A stretch of 64,000 bases of DNA from G963674665 sp964609625 (GTDB lineage: Bacteria > Desulfobacterota > Desulfovibrionia > Desulfovibrionales > Desulfovibrionaceae): NCBI GenBank assembly GCA_964609625.1, contig CAZSRS010000007.1, positions 62,001 through 126,000 of the forward strand, written 5' to 3'. The notes under the pieces were generated by a model, which searched no databases, was not told where the DNA came from, and saw only the letters and a program-made list of their open reading frames with translations. The translations under genes and the position numbers were made by a program. Positions 61,085 through 64,000 of the stretch are shown in pieces. Within the stretch, counting starts at the first letter, position 1; the number at the start of each line of letters is the position of its first letter.

Positions 61085-62005
61085 CTATACGTCCCGTGTC
61101 TTGCCTGCCGTGGCCAAAACGACTTCCCGCTCCTCGTCCTCCAGGGCCTCGAAACCGGCGATGACGTCGAAGAGTTCCTCGGTGATGGCCTTCTGCCGCG
61201 TGTCGCGGTGCCTGGCGTGCAGCTCCTCCTCCAGCTCCTGGATGTTCTTTTCCGCGGCCTGCATGGCCGCGAGCCTGGCCGCGTTCTCCGCGGCCATGGA
61301 CTGGGCTAGGCCACGGTACAGCGAGACGAACAGGTACTGCACAAAGAGGTCGCGGAAGAAGCGCTCCACCGGGGGGCCCACCAGGGGCACGCCCCTGCCG
61401 GGCCAACGCTCCCCCTCCACGCGCTCCAGCCAGGAGTCGGCCAGGGGCAATACCTGAAAGACCTGGGGATCGTAGGAACTTTGCCCCCGCAACTGGTTGT
61501 GCCCCAGCCAGAAGTGCCCGACGCCACGCTCCTCGCGCAGCCCGGCAAAGGCGTGGCCCAGGGATAGCACCCGCTGGGTGATGCCCGGCAGGGAGCCAGG
61601 CAGGGTGAAGTGGCGCTGGGGTTCGAGCCGTGCATCGAGCATGGCGGCGCGTAGGCGCTCCCCCGTGGTCCAGATGAGGACTTCCAGCCCCTGCTCGCCC
61701 AGCCGGGCATGGGCCTCGATGGCGGATTGGGCAATGGCCTCGTTGAACTGACCGCACATGCCCTGGTCCGAGCCCACCACATAGAGCACGCAGCCGGGGG
61801 AGGTGCGCCCTTGCAACATGCGGCCCCGCAACGGAAACAGGGCGTGCCAGGCCAACTGGATCACGGCCTCGTAGTCGACCAGGGAGGCCACCACCCGTTC
61901 GTAGGCGCGGATGTTCACCGCAGCCAAGCTCTTCATGGTCTTGACCACGGCCAGCAGGTCCTGCACCGTGCCGATCTTCCTGCTCAGTGATTCCAGGCTC
62001 TCCAT
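61085..62005 (-). CDS. atpG: N-ATPase (alternative F1) gamma subunit
   Basis: Rotor shaft of an F-type ATPase. 306 residues. N-terminal coiled coil SLSRKIGTVQDLLAVVKTMK SLAAVN, middle Rossmann-like part with CVLYVVGSDQGMCGQFNEAI, and C-terminal helix AENAARLAAMQAAEKNIQEL. Divergence from standard gamma and the linkage to a divergent alpha fit the Na+-translocating N-ATPase. The ATG has GGGAG. Last gene in the operon, after a 245-bp gap to alpha. Confidence 0.9.
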   Translation of the reverse strand: MESLESLSRKIGTVQDLLAVVKTMKSLAAVNIRAYERVVASLVDYEAVIQLAWHALFPLRGRMLQGRTSPGCVLYVVGSDQGMCGQFNEAIAQSAIEAHARLGEQGLEVLIWTTGERLRAAMLDARLEPQRHFTLPGSLPGITQRVLSLGHAFAGLREERGVGHFWLGHNQLRGQSSYDPQVFQVLPLADSWLERVEGERWPGRGVPLVGPPVERFFRDLFVQYLFVSLYRGLAQSMAAENAARLAAMQAAEKNIQELEEELHARHRDTRQKAITEELFDVIAGFEALEDEEREVVLATAGKTRDV

Positions 62006-62250
62006 GCGGCTCCCGTGCTATTTATTCAATGCCGCACCCGTCGCACATGGCCCGTTGGGCCAGGCCCTGTTCGGGGGCGCCCCGGTTGACCGGATGTCGC
62101 GCCCGTCCCATGTCCTGTGGGGCGATGCGCTGGCCGCTCCGGCAAGAGCGCGGTCTTGCCTGCGCTAACGCTCGCTGTGCTCGCGGCGTCACCTCCTGTG
62201 TCGCTGTATCATCCATCCCCATTCCAGACGTTTTTCCCCGGATAAGCCTT

Positions 62251-63888
62251 TCACACTTTATGCGCGACTGTTTCCGGCTTTGGAAATTCCTGGGCCAGGG
62301 CGGTTTCCGCCGTGTGCAGCAGGCGCTCCCGCAATGTCGCGACGTCGTTTCTGTCCAGGTTCGGATCGATGATCCCGCGCTTCAGGTCCAGGGGCAGTGC
62401 GTCGCGCAGCAAGCGTTCTGCCCTGGGCAAATCCCGCAGGGGCACGTGGTCCAGCAGGCCCCTGGCCGCGGCCGAGAGCACGAAGACCTGTTCGGCCGGG
62501 GTCAGGGCCGCGGCTTGCTCCTGCTTGAGGATCTCGCGTATCCGGCGCCCATGCTCCAGGCTGGCGCGGGTGGCCTCGTCGAGCCTGGTGCCGAAACGCG
62601 CGAAGGTTTCCAGTTCCTCGAACTCCGCGTAGGCGAGACGGAGTTCTCCGGCCAAGCCGCCGTAGGCCGGGAGCTGGGCCTTGCCACCCACGCGGGAGAC
62701 GGAGCGCCCCACCTCCACGGCCGGGAGCACGCCCTTCTGGAACAGCTCGGGCGAAAGGTAGATCTGACCGTCGGTGATGGAAATGCAGTTGGTTGGGATG
62801 TAGGCCGAGAGGTTCTGGGCCTCGGTCTCGATGATGGGCAGGGCCGTGATGGAACCGCCGCCGTGCTCCGGCCGCAGGTGTGTGGCGCGCTCCAGCAGGC
62901 TGGAGTGGATGTAGAAGATATCGCCGGGGAAGGCCTCACGACCTGGGGGGCGGCGCAGCAGCAGCGAAAGCTCGCGATAGGCCACGGCATGCCGGGTGAG
63001 GTCGTCGTAGACCAGCAGCACGTCCTGCCCCTGCTCCATAAAATGCTCGGCGATGGAGGTGGCCGCGTAGGGCGCCACGTATTGCAGACCCGGAGGCGCG
63101 TCGCCCTCCACCACCACGACCACGGTATAGGCCAGGGCGTCGTTGCGCCGGAGTTCGTCGATGACCTTGGCCACGCTGGAACCGCGTTGGCCTATGGCGC
63201 AGTAGACACAGAGCACCCCACTGTCGCGCTGGTTGATGACGGCGTCCACGGCCAGGGCCGTCTTGCCGGTTTGCCTGTCGCCCAGGATCAGCTCCCGCTG
63301 GCCGCGCCCCACGGGGAGGATGGCGTCCACCACCTTGGCTCCGGTCTGCAAGGGCGTCTGTACCGGCGCGCGGTGCAGGATCGGGGGGGCGGGTCTGAAG
63401 ACGGGCAGTCGCCGCTCGGCGACCACCGCCCCCTTGTCGTCCAGGGCGCTGCCCAGGGGATCCACCACCCGGCCGAGCAGCCCGGCGCCCACGGGTACAT
63501 CCAGGATGCGACCGCTGCGCGTCACTTCGGCGCCGGCCTCCAAACCGGCTTCCTCGGTGAGCAGCACGATGCCCAGCCGCTCCTCGCGGATGTCCAGGAC
63601 CAGGCCATGGCTCGTCGCGCCGAAATTCATGCCCTGGTCCGCGCCACGGCGTGCTCCATGACGCGCCCCGTGCACGAGCACCAGTTCCTCGCTCCCGACG
63701 TGCTTCAGGCCCGTGGCCTGAAGCACGCCGCGCCCCACGGCGACCACCCTGCCCACCTCTTCGGCGTTGGGCTCTGGGGCGTATGCTCCGGCCTGTTGCT
63801 CCACGGTTCCCACTGCCTGGTTCAGTGATTCCCGCAAAAGCTTCCGAGTGGCCTCGGCCTGCGGCGTTCTGTCGGCATCAGGAACCAT
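62251..63888 (-). CDS. atpA: N-ATPase (alternative F1) alpha subunit
   Basis: Regulatory nucleotide-binding subunit, 545 residues from ATG 63888. P-loop GDRQTGKTALAVDAVINQRD near 195 (alpha-type with Gln), CVYCAIGQRGSSVAKVIDEL, VYDDLTRHAVAYRELSLLLR near 280 and TNCISITDGQIYLSPELFQK near 360. GAGAGGAC precedes the ATG. Divergence from bacterial AtpA and the order b-alpha-gamma without delta identify the N-ATPase (atpDCQRBEFAG order). 11-base overlap with the b-subunit end. Confidence 0.93.
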   Translation of the reverse strand: MVPDADRTPQAEATRKLLRESLNQAVGTVEQQAGAYAPEPNAEEVGRVVAVGRGVLQATGLKHVGSEELVLVHGARHGARRGADQGMNFGATSHGLVLDIREERLGIVLLTEEAGLEAGAEVTRSGRILDVPVGAGLLGRVVDPLGSALDDKGAVVAERRLPVFRPAPPILHRAPVQTPLQTGAKVVDAILPVGRGQRELILGDRQTGKTALAVDAVINQRDSGVLCVYCAIGQRGSSVAKVIDELRRNDALAYTVVVVVEGDAPPGLQYVAPYAATSIAEHFMEQGQDVLLVYDDLTRHAVAYRELSLLLRRPPGREAFPGDIFYIHSSLLERATHLRPEHGGGSITALPIIETEAQNLSAYIPTNCISITDGQIYLSPELFQKGVLPAVEVGRSVSRVGGKAQLPAYGGLAGELRLAYAEFEELETFARFGTRLDEATRASLEHGRRIREILKQEQAAALTPAEQVFVLSAAARGLLDHVPLRDLPRAERLLRDALPLDLKRGIIDPNLDRNDVATLRERLLHTAETALAQEFPKPETVAHKV

Positions 63889-64000
63889 GTCCGTCCTCTC
63901 CCGTGTCTTCGGGCCGGCCCTCGCCCTCGGCAAAGGCGACCAGTACGCGCTCTTCCAATCCGGCCATGTAACTGTCGATGTTCCAGTGGATCTTGTGATC
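63878..64000 (-). CDS. atpF: N-ATPase F0 subunit b, 3' end (partial)
   Basis: Only the last 40 codons are in the window: HWNIDSYMAGLEERVLVAFA followed by an acidic tail to a TGA at 63880-63878. The segment IDSYMAGLEERV matches the end of N-ATPase b subunits, which fuse delta-like functions here. It overlaps the alpha start by 11 bases. The rest of the operon (beta, epsilon, AtpQ, AtpR, a, c) should continue beyond the window. Confidence 0.65.
   Translation of the reverse strand, partial: DHKIHWNIDSYMAGLEERVLVAFAEGEGRPEDTGEDGHGS

Noticed and set aside
61987..63828. 613-codon plus-strand open frame
   Set aside because: Shadow of the N-ATPase alpha gene, which has P-loop and catalytic motifs on the minus strand.
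1..64000. tRNA, rRNA, tmRNA and transposase genes
   Set aside because: I looked through the gaps for tRNA T-arm and rRNA landmarks and for transposase-type frames and saw none. A covariance scan (tRNAscan-SE, Infernal) would settle this.

Overview
The window reads as chromosomal DNA of a GC-rich, Gram-negative, probably anaerobic and motile bacterium of the Desulfovibrio type (Desulfobacterota). This is inference. It rests on a complete Tol-Pal envelope set, a GT9 glycosyltransferase next to small genes behind a sigma-54-like promoter, a bacteriohemerythrin, an oxygen-sensitive class III ribonucleotide reductase (NrdG-NrdD), a PAS kinase with a Cys-rich insert, and the Na+-type alternative F-ATPase (N-ATPase). 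I see no rRNA, tRNA, transposase, phage or CRISPR locus. Most of the sequence is tightly packed core-type genes with clear Shine-Dalgarno sites.

Layout. 0-7.4 kb: 3' end of a GT9 glycosyltransferase, two small helical proteins, an RluA pseudouridine synthase, a lone MacB/FtsX-type permease, a GAF-SpoIIE phosphatase, an anchored rhodanese, a damaged DUF6883-like gene and two very small genes, one FlgM-like. 7.5-12.6 kb: MoxR ATPase - DUF58 - transglutaminase operon, then trmO. 12.8-17.1 kb: two membrane proteins, bacteriohemerythrin, D,D-carboxypeptidase and a secreted SPOR-like protein. 17.2-20.3 kb: metF and the uracil salvage pair upp-uraA. 20.5-27.2 kb: a small protein, a GT4 glycosyltransferase and a TetR-regulated RND efflux pump. 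27.2-29.9 kb: an HDOD protein and a GspE/PilB-type ATPase.

30.2-35.2 kb (minus strand) is tolQ-tolR-tolA-tolB-pal-nlpC, the machine that couples inner-membrane energy to outer-membrane constriction, plus a lipoprotein peptidase. 35.3-42 kb: sirtuin, a very His-rich metal-binding miniprotein, a membrane protein, a CheY-like receiver, a Tim44-like protein, a PilZ-like protein, a short DnaJ and a lytic transglycosylase. 42-44.2 kb is a looser, AT-richer stretch with two excisionase-like HTH proteins, a CBM48-like protein and an unknown. 44.2-46.5 kb: two flavin reductases and a nitroreductase divergent from an HxlR regulator.

46.6-57.5 kb: a peptidoglycan-binding miniprotein, a polytopic membrane protein, a zinc-ribbon PilZ protein, then a co-directional cluster: ribbon-helix-helix-like protein, ParA ATPase with an N-terminal zinc ribbon, 7TMR-DISM histidine kinase, SAM methyltransferase and multi-PAS histidine kinase. 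It has no response regulator and is the least conventional locus here. 58.2-61 kb is nrdG-nrdD behind a long AT-rich leader. 61.1-64 kb is the 3' part of an N-ATPase operon (b, alpha, gamma) on the minus strand, truncated by the window end.
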